Positions 34,590-42,291 of a DNA stretch of 52,085 nucleotides are shown piece by piece. The notes below the pieces were generated by a model that was given only the letters and a program-made list of their open reading frames with translations, did not search any database and was not told the origin of the DNA. Location of the stretch: positions 5,525-57,609 of IMG/VR virus record IMGVR_UViG_3300030331_004718; one strand, 5' to 3'. How positions within the stretch are numbered: the stretch's first letter is position 1; every line of letters starts with the position of its first letter. The DNA comes from a virus. Made by a program: the position numbers and the translations under genes.

Positions 34590-35042
34590 CTATTCTCCAT
34601 TGTAGTCTTCTTTAACTTTTCCTAGCAATTGACTAGACGATGTGGTTTTTTCGCCTCCAACATTGTAGCGTAGATATATTCCATTTTGCTTACAAAATTC
34701 TGCTTCTGGAGTATTATCTCCGGCCCTATCTCCTCCATTCATAAAATATATACCATTTACAAATGGATCATCACAATGCATATTGTAAATTTTTTGAATG
34801 GACTTTACAACAGTATGATCTTCATCTATAGAAAGTATAGCCATATGAACAGCTTCCAAAGCGTTTATAATTCTAAGCCTTGAAACCTCATCCATAAAGT
34901 TGGTAGAGCCTTTAAGTTTTACCTGATTGTCATTATTTACAATAACGTAAAGCCATTCACACTTTTCTTTTGCACCCTGTATATAGTCCAAATGACCAGT
35001 GTGAATTGGATTAAAGTATCCTGAAACAATTCCTATTCTCAA
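34590..35042 (-). CDS. Cytidylyltransferase-fold nucleotidyltransferase (TTG start)
   Basis: 150 residues. GIVSGYFNPIHTGHLDYI has HxGH, and TTSSSQLLGKV near the end corresponds to the second ATP/CTP motif. IYFMNGGDRAGDN is a strand with GGD typical of RfaE2/TagD-type enzymes. Substrate unknown: glycerol phosphate, a sugar phosphate or a nicotinamide-type substrate are all possible. The start is TTG, overlapping the nrdB stop as TTGA with AGGAG seven bases upstream. A distinct paralogue of the enzyme at 453-848. Confidence 0.8.
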   Translation of the reverse strand: MRIGIVSGYFNPIHTGHLDYIQGAKEKCEWLYVIVNNDNQVKLKGSTNFMDEVSRLRIINALEAVHMAILSIDEDHTVVKSIQKIYNMHCDDPFVNGIYFMNGGDRAGDNTPEAEFCKQNGIYLRYNVGGEKTTSSSQLLGKVKEDYNGE

Positions 35043-36109
35043 AGCAGGTCTCCTAAATCCATGTCATCCAAATCGTTTTTACTAGCACCAATTTTATAAC
35101 TAGTAATTTCATGTTCTTGTGGTGCGACTTGAACACTTTCACTTTGCATCCAGGCTTGTGTCCATCCGGCAATCGGATTCTTCCCTACATTGTCATAAGG
35201 TAAGCCAATAGCTTTGCGTCTTGACATACAAAGCCAATCAATATATTCATGAAGTACTGATTCATTTAAACCAATAATTGAACCATCTTTAAACAAGTAA
35301 GAGGCCCATTGTTTTTCTTCCCTGGCGGCACTTTCAAACATTTTTATTGCCGCACCCTGGCATTGTTCTGCTGTCTTTAGAAATCCTTCAGATTCTTCTG
35401 AGTTTAAAATCTTCAAAATTTCTTGAGTATTTGTTAAGTGTAAAGCCTCATCTCTTTTGATAAGTTTAATAATGTCAGCATTGCCAACCATTTTTTTATT
35501 TTCTGCAAAGGCAAAACTACAAATAAAACTAACATAAAATCTTACAGCTTCCAAGATATTAATACTGATAACAGTCATGTAGATCTGTTTTTTAATTTCG
35601 GAAGGTTTATTGGTTGCGGTATGCATACCCATCAGATTATTATAGTCTTCAATTGCCGAATTGGCACGTTTCATAATTTCTTTGTCTTCATAGATACCGT
35701 CAAATACCTCGCGGCTATCAGCGTATACATTTTGTATAACATAGCTATAGCTCTGAGAGTGAATCTTTTCAAAAAACTGCCACGTCATCAAACACGCTTC
35801 TAGCTCCGAATTTGTGACATATTCTAATAATGTAGGAACGCCTCGACAAATAACACTGTCAAGCATTGTTTGGTACTTTAGATTGGATGTAAATATAAAC
35901 TTCTCATTATCAGACATTTCCTTAAAATCAGAACGATCTTTCTTAAGCTCGATTTCTTCGGGCCTCCAGAAGTTTCCCATCTGCGTGCTGTCCAGCTTTT
36001 TAAATACTGGATATTTTAAAACATCATATCTTTGAACACCGAGGTCTTTTCCAAGAAACAATGGTTGAGACATAGGATCTACATTTTTAGTATTAAATAT
36101 TGTCTTCAT
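35039..36109 (-). CDS. nrdB: Class I ribonucleotide reductase beta subunit
   Basis: 356 residues, usual length. LEACLMTWQFFEKIHSQSY holds the Glu and His iron ligands (ExxH) and the Tyr matching the radical Tyr122 of E. coli; KRDEALHLTNTQEI holds the second ExxH. Makes the tyrosyl radical for NrdA, turning NDPs into dNDPs. Shares 17 bases with the small ORF upstream; GAGG RBS. Confidence 0.95.
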   Translation of the reverse strand: MKTIFNTKNVDPMSQPLFLGKDLGVQRYDVLKYPVFKKLDSTQMGNFWRPEEIELKKDRSDFKEMSDNEKFIFTSNLKYQTMLDSVICRGVPTLLEYVTNSELEACLMTWQFFEKIHSQSYSYVIQNVYADSREVFDGIYEDKEIMKRANSAIEDYNNLMGMHTATNKPSEIKKQIYMTVISINILEAVRFYVSFICSFAFAENKKMVGNADIIKLIKRDEALHLTNTQEILKILNSEESEGFLKTAEQCQGAAIKMFESAAREEKQWASYLFKDGSIIGLNESVLHEYIDWLCMSRRKAIGLPYDNVGKNPIAGWTQAWMQSESVQVAPQEHEITSYKIGASKNDLDDMDLGDLL

Positions 36110-36221
36110 TGCTCGCCTCTTTAATCTTATGCATCAGTTTAATAATTTCCTGCCGTTTCATTGTCTTTCTTTCCTTTGATAAACTTTTTTCAAGTTTTTT
36201 TATAAGTTCAATTACAGTCAT
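36093..36221 (-). CDS. Small helical protein between nrdA and nrdB
   Basis: 42 residues from ATG 36221, selected because AAGGAT lies at good distance; a longer reading to 36275 would cover the zinc-ribbon gene. Basic and helical (LIKKLEKSLSKERKTMKRQEIIKLMHKIKEA), a probable short coiled coil. It overlaps the zinc-ribbon gene by 14 bases and nrdB by 17. Function unknown. Confidence 0.5.
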   Translation of the reverse strand: MTVIELIKKLEKSLSKERKTMKRQEIIKLMHKIKEASNEDNI

Positions 36222-36324
36222 TTTTATCCTTACTATACTTACACTTAGGACATTCTTGAAATTCTTCACTTTCAAATTCGTCTGTAACCTTGTTGCATTT
36301 CGGGCAGTGCCACCAAATAGTCAT
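36208..36324 (-). CDS. 38-residue zinc ribbon mini-protein between nrdA and nrdB
   Basis: The ATG overlaps the nrdA stop as ATGA. The protein has WWHCPKCNK, 14 residues, then ECPKCKY: a complete four-Cys zinc ribbon, with a fifth Cys two residues from the end. Translation is probably coupled to NrdA. It could be a redox or metal-handling partner of the reductase or a small regulator. The motif makes it very unlikely to be chance. Confidence 0.75.
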   Translation of the reverse strand: MTIWWHCPKCNKVTDEFESEEFQECPKCKYSKDKNDCN

Positions 36325-38555
36325 ATTGCACAAGCCCCACTTTCACATCCAAGTTCTTTTTCGGTCTCACCATCTCCATCTGGAGTATTGGCATAATAAA
36401 AGTTTTTAAGTCCGTATTTGTAACCGTATATTTGATCTTTGATTAACGCACTTAGAGGAATATTGCCATCTTCATAATGTGCATAGTTGTAGTAAAGATT
36501 TGTACTCATCGACATATCTACAAATTTTTGAATAACAGCTGCGATATTCATTAGGCTGTGATTTTCTGTCATTTGCCATGCTAGGGTGTAATGGTTCTTA
36601 CGCATATGATAGTTGGGTACTAATTGTTTTAAAACTCCATTTTTAGCCTTCTTATGAGTCAGTAAACTTCTAACTGGCTCTATACCGTTAGTGCTATTTT
36701 GAATCACACTACTAGATTCACAGGGCATAATGGCGGATAGGGTGGAGTGTCTCATGCCGTGCTTTTTAACACGTTCTCGCAAGCCTTCCCAATCCATTTT
36801 GTAATTTGGTTTGACTAGCTCGTCAACCGCTTTTTTATACCAGTCAATGGGCAATAAACCTTGAGCGTATTTAGTTTCTTCAAACTTCGGACACGCCCCC
36901 TTTTCCTTGGCCAGCTCACAACTTGCATTAATTAAATTCCATTGAATTTGTTCCATTGTTCCATGAATTAATTCTAATGCAGCAACATCCTCATATTTAA
37001 GTTTATTCTTTGCTAAGAAACCAGCCAAATTTGTAATACCGATACCCAAAGATCTTCTGTTTTTGGTAAAGGTTTCCCCAGCCAATACCGGATAATCTTG
37101 ATAATCAATTACAGAATCCAGTGTTAGTACTGCCATTCTGCAGGCTTGCTCTATATCCTTTTCATTTGTTAACTCTAAAAGATTCAAAGCAGATAAAATA
37201 CAGATACCAATTTCGCCTTCGGGATCGTCTATTGATTTGATCGGAATAGTGGGGTGAATAATCTCTTGGCAAAGATTAGACATGTAAACAGGAACATCCC
37301 AAGACCCGTTTTTATTTGCGGTGTCTATATTCATGGAATAGATACGTCCAGTTTCGAGTCTCTCACGAGCAAATATCTCAGCAAGCTTCCTGGCAGATAT
37401 TTTTTTCTTAAATTTAAAAGATCTCGCATTTTCATACTTTAAATACAATTCTTCAAACTTTTTATTATCTCCAAAAGCCTCGTACAAACCCCTTGCCTCG
37501 TCGGGGCTAAAAAGAGTGATGTCTTTATTGGCTATCAGACGGTCATAGAAAAGTTTACAAAACTGAATACTATAATCAAGTTTGCGGACTCTGTTGTCGT
37601 CTGTGCCAGCATTGTTTTTAAGCACCATAATATCTTCTATTTCATAATGCCAGAAAGGAATATGTACTGTTGCGGAACCTCCACGAAGTCCATTTTGACT
37701 AGTTGACTTTACGGCGGATTCAAAATTCTTTAGATAAGGAATTACACCAGTATGAATTACTTCACCACCCCTGATTGGAGAATTGATTGGTCTCATACGT
37801 CCAATATTCAGTCCAATACCAGCACGTCTTGCTGTGTATTTTCCAACAGCGTGGATACTAGAGAATATTCCATCAAGATTGTCATCGACATCAACCAATA
37901 CACAAGATGCAAATTGACGGATATTTGTTCTAACACCTGCCATAATTGGCGTTGGTAAATTTATTTTAAACGTTGAATAACAATCATAAGCTTTTTTGGC
38001 TTCTGAAACATTGTCAAATAACGACATTGCAATACACATATAAGCAAATTGTGGCGTTTCATATATCGTGCCAGTACTTCTGTTCTTAACCAAGTACTTG
38101 TCAATCATCTGTTGTAATCCGGCGTATGTAAACAAATTATCTCTAGTATGGTCAATATATTTACCTAAAACGTCTATATCTAATTCTGACCATTTTTCTA
38201 AAATAGTCGGATCATAAATTCCTTTATCTACATTCCTACGTAAAAAAAGAAGAAAGTCAATAGGTTTGTGATGTCTGCTGCAATTCCATACATCTTTTCT
38301 TAACTGCATATTAAGCAATCTAGCTGCTACGTATTGATAATTCGGATTGGATTCAGAGATTAAATCATTAGCAGATCGAATTAAGATTTGTTGTATTTCT
38401 TTTGTTGGAATACCATCATAAATAGATAGGTTTGCATTCATTTCTACGTCTGATAGAGATACTCCGTTTATTCCATCGGTGGCCCATTCAACTATTTTAT
38501 GTATTTTTTCAACGGAGAAATCTTCCTTTTCTCCAGTGGCTTTTGTGACTTGCAT
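36321..38555 (-). CDS. nrdA: Class I ribonucleotide reductase alpha subunit
   Basis: About 744 residues from ATG 38555, with AAAGG upstream; TTG 38579 and ATG 38564 are also in frame. An N-terminal ATP-cone (VTKATGEKEDFSVEKIHK). QFASCVLVD carries the first redox Cys, MSNLCQEI the thiyl-radical Cys, ICILSALNL the second redox Cys, KNFYYANT the Tyr pair of the radical path, and the C-terminus GCESGACAI the shuttle cysteines, as in E. coli NrdA. All catalytic residues are present. The first gene after the promoter at 38599-38627. Confidence 0.96.
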   Translation of the reverse strand: MQVTKATGEKEDFSVEKIHKIVEWATDGINGVSLSDVEMNANLSIYDGIPTKEIQQILIRSANDLISESNPNYQYVAARLLNMQLRKDVWNCSRHHKPIDFLLFLRRNVDKGIYDPTILEKWSELDIDVLGKYIDHTRDNLFTYAGLQQMIDKYLVKNRSTGTIYETPQFAYMCIAMSLFDNVSEAKKAYDCYSTFKINLPTPIMAGVRTNIRQFASCVLVDVDDNLDGIFSSIHAVGKYTARRAGIGLNIGRMRPINSPIRGGEVIHTGVIPYLKNFESAVKSTSQNGLRGGSATVHIPFWHYEIEDIMVLKNNAGTDDNRVRKLDYSIQFCKLFYDRLIANKDITLFSPDEARGLYEAFGDNKKFEELYLKYENARSFKFKKKISARKLAEIFARERLETGRIYSMNIDTANKNGSWDVPVYMSNLCQEIIHPTIPIKSIDDPEGEIGICILSALNLLELTNEKDIEQACRMAVLTLDSVIDYQDYPVLAGETFTKNRRSLGIGITNLAGFLAKNKLKYEDVAALELIHGTMEQIQWNLINASCELAKEKGACPKFEETKYAQGLLPIDWYKKAVDELVKPNYKMDWEGLRERVKKHGMRHSTLSAIMPCESSSVIQNSTNGIEPVRSLLTHKKAKNGVLKQLVPNYHMRKNHYTLAWQMTENHSLMNIAAVIQKFVDMSMSTNLYYNYAHYEDGNIPLSALIKDQIYGYKYGLKNFYYANTPDGDGETEKELGCESGACAI

Positions 38556-38585
38556 TAATAACATACCTTTCTGATTCAATGTTTT

Positions 38586-38618
38586 ATCTATGTAGATTAT
38601 TATACACTATCTAGATAG
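38586..38618 (-). promoter_or_regulatory. Paired operator-like palindromes at the nrdA promoter
   Basis: A perfect 12-bp palindrome CTATCTAGATAG (38607-38618) lies between -35 and -10, and ATCTA-TG-TAGAT (38586-38597) lies at the start of transcription. Both share ATCTA/TAGAT half-sites and their centres are 21 bp apart, two helical turns. Repressor unknown. It resembles, but does not fit, the NrdR-box pattern. Confidence 0.6.
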
Positions 38619-38627
38619 AAAAATCAA
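38599..38627 (-). promoter_or_regulatory. Sigma-70 promoter for the nrdA operon
   Basis: Minus strand TTGATT, 17-base spacer, TATAAT, placed 44 bases before the chosen nrdA ATG and after a terminator at 38930-38958. Near-consensus, readable by host RNA polymerase. Confidence 0.78.
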
Positions 38628-38655
38628 TATGAAAATTCAATATTAGAGATAATTT

Positions 38656-38914
38656 TCAATATTTGAAACGTAATATTGTTTGTCTCCAAAGAGGGGTTAA
38701 TTCCTCTTGGAATTCTATAGCTTTTGACACGGCTTTATTTCCATGAAAAACTTTATCTTTTGGTTTCCATGCCCGTTGTAACTTATATACAAGATTTTCA
38801 GTATAGCAATATCTGTTCAATTTGCTCTAAAGAAGAATTTTCTTTTATACTTTCAATAACTTCTAATTTTCTGTTATGATCCTCAAACTCAAAATATTCT
38901 GTGAGAAGTATCAT
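38656..38914 (-). pseudogene. Small ORF pair, likely one frameshifted gene
   Basis: ATG 38914 (AGGAAAG and AAGG upstream) opens a 38-residue acidic frame ending at 38798. The neighbouring frame, open from before the stop down to TGA at 38656, encodes a sensible basic continuation (NLVYKLQRAWKPKDK ... EELTPLWRQTILRF). Together about 85 residues. A one-base change near 38803-38815 would join them. It may be a decayed gene, a read error or a frameshift site; no slippery heptamer is obvious. It fills most of the 395-base gap upstream of nrdA. Confidence 0.45.
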
Positions 38915-38929
38915 CCTTTTTCTTTCCTA

Positions 38930-38958
38930 AAAATAAAAAAGGGGGAACATGTCCCCCT
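38930..38958 (-). terminator. Intrinsic terminator after the late/membrane gene block
   Basis: Minus strand AGGGGGA-CATGT-TCCCCCT (7-bp stem, 5-base loop) followed by TTTTTTATTTTT. Starts 17 bases after the stop of the gene at 38976 and separates it from the nrdA operon. Confidence 0.88.
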
Positions 38959-38975
38959 AAATCTAATATATAATC

Positions 38976-39311
38976 TTATTTATGGTGAGCGTCTATCTTA
39001 GAAATTACGGTATCAAATTTGTTATTAATTTCCGCAGAGATCTTTTCGTAGGCGTTCTTGTTTTCTGATGTTATCATTCGACATTCAACAACGTTTTCAG
39101 CGATTTCGTCTATCTTCTCTTCTACATTTCCAATACGCTTTTCTACACGTTGCAGCCGTTGATTTAAAGACTCGTTTACTTTTTGTTCTAACACGATAAT
39201 CTGCTTTCCTTGTTGAACCAAAGTGTATATAACCCAAGAAAATACAGGTATAGCAAATACGCTAATCATTTCAATTAAGTTGCGAATTAGTTCCCATGTT
39301 TCGGGGGTCAT
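38976..39311 (-). CDS. Membrane-anchored coiled-coil protein
   Basis: 111 residues. A single membrane helix at about 13-33 (MISVFAIPVFSWVIYTLVQQ), then a long heptad-rich coiled coil (QKVNESLNQRLQRVEKRIGNVEEKIDEI). The layout resembles phage Rz-type spanins or holin accessory proteins, but there is no lipobox or proof. It lies between two terminators, so it is probably transcribed by read-through or from a promoter not seen. Confidence 0.65.
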   Translation of the reverse strand: MTPETWELIRNLIEMISVFAIPVFSWVIYTLVQQGKQIIVLEQKVNESLNQRLQRVEKRIGNVEEKIDEIAENVVECRMITSENKNAYEKISAEINNKFDTVISKIDAHHK

Positions 39312-39340
39312 AATGGAGGCTCCGGTGATGTATGTTAAAT

Positions 39341-39409
39341 CAAAAAAGAAAGGGGCTTATGAAATACTTAAGATTATACTTCATAAGGAGAGTGTCATAA
39401 ACCCCTTTC
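39341..39409 (-). terminator. Long-stem intrinsic terminator with alternative inner hairpin
   Basis: Arms 39348-39362 and 39395-39409 form a 15-bp stem with one G-U pair (GAAAGGGG...CCCCTTTC), followed on the minus strand by TTTTTTG. Inside, CTTATGAA/TTCATAAG (8 bp) forms a competing hairpin. It follows the putative virion gene 39422-40129 directly. Confidence 0.75.
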
Positions 39410-39421
39410 AAAAATCAAGGT

Positions 39422-40129
39422 TTACATACCAGTAATTGGTTTGTAATTAAAGAAGTCGCCACCACTAGAAACTGAAGTGGTAACAAAGTCTACCTTCATA
39501 ACCAATTCACCAGGAATAGCACGAGTCGGATTGGCAGCACTGTCGGATTGAGATGCGGTTGATCCGGCAACAGGATCAAACATATCAAGATCAGTAGCTG
39601 TTGACGGTGCTTCTGGGGCAGTCCCTCCAGAATTCAACCAATTAAGCCGTGACTTAATGGAAGTACCATTATCAAGATTTCCATTCCAAGAGAATGAGTT
39701 ACCTCTCCATTTAGCAAGCAACCTAGCACCGAAGTCGTGCTTGAATTGAAGAATTGAGTTGCCTTGATTACTAGAGTTAGCTCCAGGAATCAATAAGTTG
39801 GTTTTTGCAACACCAGAAAGAGTGGTGGTTTGTGTCATAATAACATAACTTCCAGCTGCCTGGAAAGCAAAAGTACCACCAGAAAGTACTTTCTGAGTAC
39901 CGTATAAACCGCCGGTATTTGTAGGATAAGAACCGTAACCTGGGTAATCACGTTCTACCGGACCAGGTACTTTTTTAGTGTCATCAGTAGCGTCCTTCAA
40001 GGGGAAAGATTTTGTGATAACCGTTCCAGTAGTTGAATTACCAAGAATTGTTCCGCCTTGGGTAGTTGCTGAATAAGCACCGCCTGTAGTGTTTACAAGG
40101 TAGCTTGCAGAGCCATTTGGTACTGCCAT
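39422..40129 (-). CDS. Putative virion protein, Gly/Ser/Thr-rich
   Basis: About 235 residues from ATG 40129 (AAAAGGAG upstream; the longer frame to 40162 is unlikely). MAVPNGSASYLVNTTGG and similar stretches are small-residue-rich, beta-prone and lacking Cys, as in head-decoration, fibre or tail proteins. No named domain. Its own promoter candidates, strong RBS and terminator indicate high expression, fitting an abundant structural protein. Confidence 0.6.
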   Translation of the reverse strand: MAVPNGSASYLVNTTGGAYSATTQGGTILGNSTTGTVITKSFPLKDATDDTKKVPGPVERDYPGYGSYPTNTGGLYGTQKVLSGGTFAFQAAGSYVIMTQTTTLSGVAKTNLLIPGANSSNQGNSILQFKHDFGARLLAKWRGNSFSWNGNLDNGTSIKSRLNWLNSGGTAPEAPSTATDLDMFDPVAGSTASQSDSAANPTRAIPGELVMKVDFVTTSVSSGGDFFNYKPITGM

Positions 40130-40150
40130 AATAAAATCTCCTTTTGAATA

Positions 40151-40179
40151 AGTATAAAACAAAACTACGATGATTCCAA
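40151..40179 (-). promoter_or_regulatory. Candidate sigma-70-like promoter before virion-type gene
   Basis: Minus strand TTGGAA, 17-base spacer, TATACT. Transcription would start near 40144, at the edge of the AAAAGGAG ribosome site, which is rather close. Alternative to the late motif at 40204-40220. Confidence 0.35.
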
Positions 40180-40203
40180 TTTATCCAAAAGAAGATCCGA
40201 TTC

Positions 40204-40220
40204 CTATGACTTTATACACA
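40204..40220 (-). promoter_or_regulatory. Candidate late promoter motif (copy A)
   Basis: Minus strand TGTGTATAAAGTCATAG in the 96-base gap between the sigma-like gene and the putative virion gene. It matches copy B (33191-33206) over 16 bases with a one-base gap. May be read by the phage sigma factor encoded next to it. Confidence 0.5.
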
Positions 40221-40225
40221 AAATT

Positions 40226-40699
40226 TTAAAATTCACATATCATTTTACATGTTTTTATGGCATTTTTTAGTTTGCGTCTAGCAGTTTCCCTTGAATAGCC
40301 ATTTCTACGTCCAATCTCTTTCATGGTCATGTTTTCGTAAAATCTTTGTTCTAAGATATTTGCGGTTTCTGGCTCAAGTCCATTGATAATGTCAATAACT
40401 TCTAACTTATTTATATAATTGCTATCCATTTTATCAAAATCATCAACATTGAACTCTACTCTTTTTTTCTTTATTTTATTTTTAAAAGCGTATGAAAGTT
40501 GTTGGTATAAATAAGACGTGAATTTAGTTCCACGAGTTTCGTCATATTTCTCAATACATCTCCATAAAGTATTCATTTGAATGGATTCAATATCATCAAA
40601 ATCAATATTGTTTTTATACCTGTTAGAAACTTTATTCATAATATTTCTAACGTTGCTATCATTCCATTTCTCATCAAATTTTTGATTTACACTATCCAT
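40226..40699 (-). CDS. RNA polymerase sigma-70-like factor
   Basis: About 157 residues; the third start codon (ATG 40699) has AAGGGG five bases upstream, while GTG 40705 and ATG 40702 are too close to it. DDIESIQMNTLWRCIEKYDETRGTKFTSYLYQQL is sigma region 2 (core binding and -10 recognition). EPETANILEQRFYENMTMKEIGRRNGYSRETARRKLKNAIK is region 4 with a helix-turn-helix. No region 1 or 3. Could direct host polymerase to late phage promoters, as T4 gp55 does. Confidence 0.85.
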   Translation of the reverse strand: MDSVNQKFDEKWNDSNVRNIMNKVSNRYKNNIDFDDIESIQMNTLWRCIEKYDETRGTKFTSYLYQQLSYAFKNKIKKKRVEFNVDDFDKMDSNYINKLEVIDIINGLEPETANILEQRFYENMTMKEIGRRNGYSRETARRKLKNAIKTCKMICEF

Positions 40700-41339
40700 C
40701 ATCACCCCTTAAAATAATTCCACCAATTGATTGTTTTAATTCAACTAACTTATTCAAACCTTCTAGATACTTATGATCTAATTTATCAGAAACAATGTAA
40801 TCTACTTTGCCCGTTGAAGCAACTAAAATAGACCAATACTTGTTGTGTTTTAATTGCTCTTTTACAAGTTCTACCGTTGCTTGAGTTTCTTCTGTCATGA
40901 CCTCCGTTTCTGTATAAGTGCAAATTTTATTTTCAATATCTATCCTAACATCCTTGAAATCAAAAGTAACGGGAATCCCTATACAGAAGGTGTATCGACC
41001 CATAACCTTTAAGGCTTCAATACCTTCTATATCATTTGCTAAAATATCTTTTATATCGTTGGTGATACTAAAATTAGTAACTCCTATTCTGCAATCCCAC
41101 ATATCAGATGGCTTAAACATAGACTCCATGGGAAACATGCCAAATGGTGTATGTAGCATGTTCATTTTTTCCATGCCTCCCATAAACAAACCAAGAGGAG
41201 CCGATGTTATTTCTGTTTGATCAATATTATTCAGCTCTTCTTCCATTTTGTCTAATTCGTCATGATATGCTTCAATATAATCTTCTGCCAAAGCATTCCA
41301 GCTAGTCCAGATGATTCTTTTATGTGATTTAATTGACAT
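40692..41339 (-). CDS. Conserved-type phage protein of unknown function
   Basis: 215 residues. DCRIGVTNFSITNDIKDILANDIEGIEALKVMGRYTFCIGI resembles a protein seen in T4-like marine phages (pattern DCWVGHTNF...GVE...TRYRF, from memory). N-terminal helices are rich in Trp and acidic residues. Overlaps the sigma gene by 8 bases. Function unknown. Confidence 0.65.
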   Translation of the reverse strand: MSIKSHKRIIWTSWNALAEDYIEAYHDELDKMEEELNNIDQTEITSAPLGLFMGGMEKMNMLHTPFGMFPMESMFKPSDMWDCRIGVTNFSITNDIKDILANDIEGIEALKVMGRYTFCIGIPVTFDFKDVRIDIENKICTYTETEVMTEETQATVELVKEQLKHNKYWSILVASTGKVDYIVSDKLDHKYLEGLNKLVELKQSIGGIILRGDDG

Positions 41340-41353
41340 TTCAAAATCTCCTG

Positions 41354-41695
41354 TTAAATATTGAAAACTTGATCAGGAGGGACTACTACATCATTGCCAT
41401 TTTCGGTCTTGGTATTCTTTTGAGCTTGGCTATTTATTAAATTAACAACAGTCACATAGTCGGCCTCGTTACTATTTATTACGCATTCATTTTTGATTTC
41501 TTTAAAAATCTCTTCTCCAAAATTTTCTATTAGTAACTTGTAGAATATTGAAGCCAATCCTATTAAACCTTCTTCACCAGAAATCCAATTACAATTATAT
41601 TCTACTATACCATCAGTGTCAGATTGTATAATCAATTCACAGCTGACAGTTTTATTGTCCGATGGTTCTTGGGGTCGAGGTGATTGATTTTGCAT
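41354..41695 (-). CDS. Unknown acidic protein
   Basis: 113 residues. A strand-rich start (VSCELIIQSDTDGIVEYNCNW) and a helical middle (LIGLASIFYKLLIENFGEEIFKEI) suggest a small alpha/beta domain. Polar, disordered C-terminus. AAAGGAAA RBS; 44-base overlap with the upstream gene. No family recognised. Confidence 0.58.
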   Translation of the reverse strand: MQNQSPRPQEPSDNKTVSCELIIQSDTDGIVEYNCNWISGEEGLIGLASIFYKLLIENFGEEIFKEIKNECVINSNEADYVTVVNLINSQAQKNTKTENGNDVVVPPDQVFNI

Positions 41696-42023
41696 ATATT
41701 TCCTTTATTTTTAAATCATCTAGAGACATTATTTTATAATTTGGTTTGCAGACTAAAGTTCCAGTTTCTAGAACTGTTACGTATATAGCTTCTACTGTAC
41801 CCTTTTCTTCATGAACTAAATCTGTTAATTGAGGGTTTAACCAAGCGTAGTTGATATTAATGCAAGATGAACATAAATCAATTAATGTCTCGTCAATATT
41901 TTTTGTGGAAACGTATTTATTTGGAAATTGATTATTTTTGTTTACCACCAATCTAGCTTTAGGAAACGCTGCTCGATTGTATGGAGGAACTTCCAATATT
42001 ATAAGAGTAAGTTTTGTTTTCAT
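41652..42023 (-). CDS. Unknown protein
   Basis: 123 residues. LVVNKNNQFPNKYVSTK, then EEKGTVEAIYVTVLETGTLVCK looks like paired beta hairpins; the layout is loosely NUDIX-like, but no NUDIX box (GX5EX7REUXEEXGU) is present. TAATG overlap upstream; SD weak. Function unknown. Confidence 0.58.
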   Translation of the reverse strand: MKTKLTLIILEVPPYNRAAFPKARLVVNKNNQFPNKYVSTKNIDETLIDLCSSCININYAWLNPQLTDLVHEEKGTVEAIYVTVLETGTLVCKPNYKIMSLDDLKIKEIYAKSITSTPRTIGQ

Positions 42024-42274
42024 TATTTTTTCTTTTTAGTTGCGTTTTGCTTTTCAGCCTCCTGTCTTTGAAATTTTTGACTCGCCAACATTTGACCTCT
42101 TAAATCTTGTAAAACATCGACTTGATTTTTCAAAATTGTATATTTTTCTACAGCAGACTCCAGTCTGTCAAGTGACCCCTTTTCAGTGGGTCTTAAAATA
42201 GATGCATTCATTTGAAACATACATTCAGACATGTTAGCTTCATACCTAGCAATCAACACTTGCAAAATGTCCAT
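42023..42274 (-). CDS. Small coiled-coil protein
   Basis: 83 residues, entirely helical (DRLESAVEKYTILKNQVDVLQDLRGQML) with a basic tail KKKK. AAGGAAAG before ATG. Could be a virion assembly or chaperone-like protein; no family recognised. Confidence 0.58.
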   Translation of the reverse strand: MDILQVLIARYEANMSECMFQMNASILRPTEKGSLDRLESAVEKYTILKNQVDVLQDLRGQMLASQKFQRQEAEKQNATKKKK

Positions 42275-42291
42275 TCTACATCTTTCCTTCG

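Noticed and set aside
38599-38627. NrdR box at nrdA
   Set aside because: The 12-bp palindrome is two bases longer than the NrdR core and the usual paired spacing of about 31 bp is not present.
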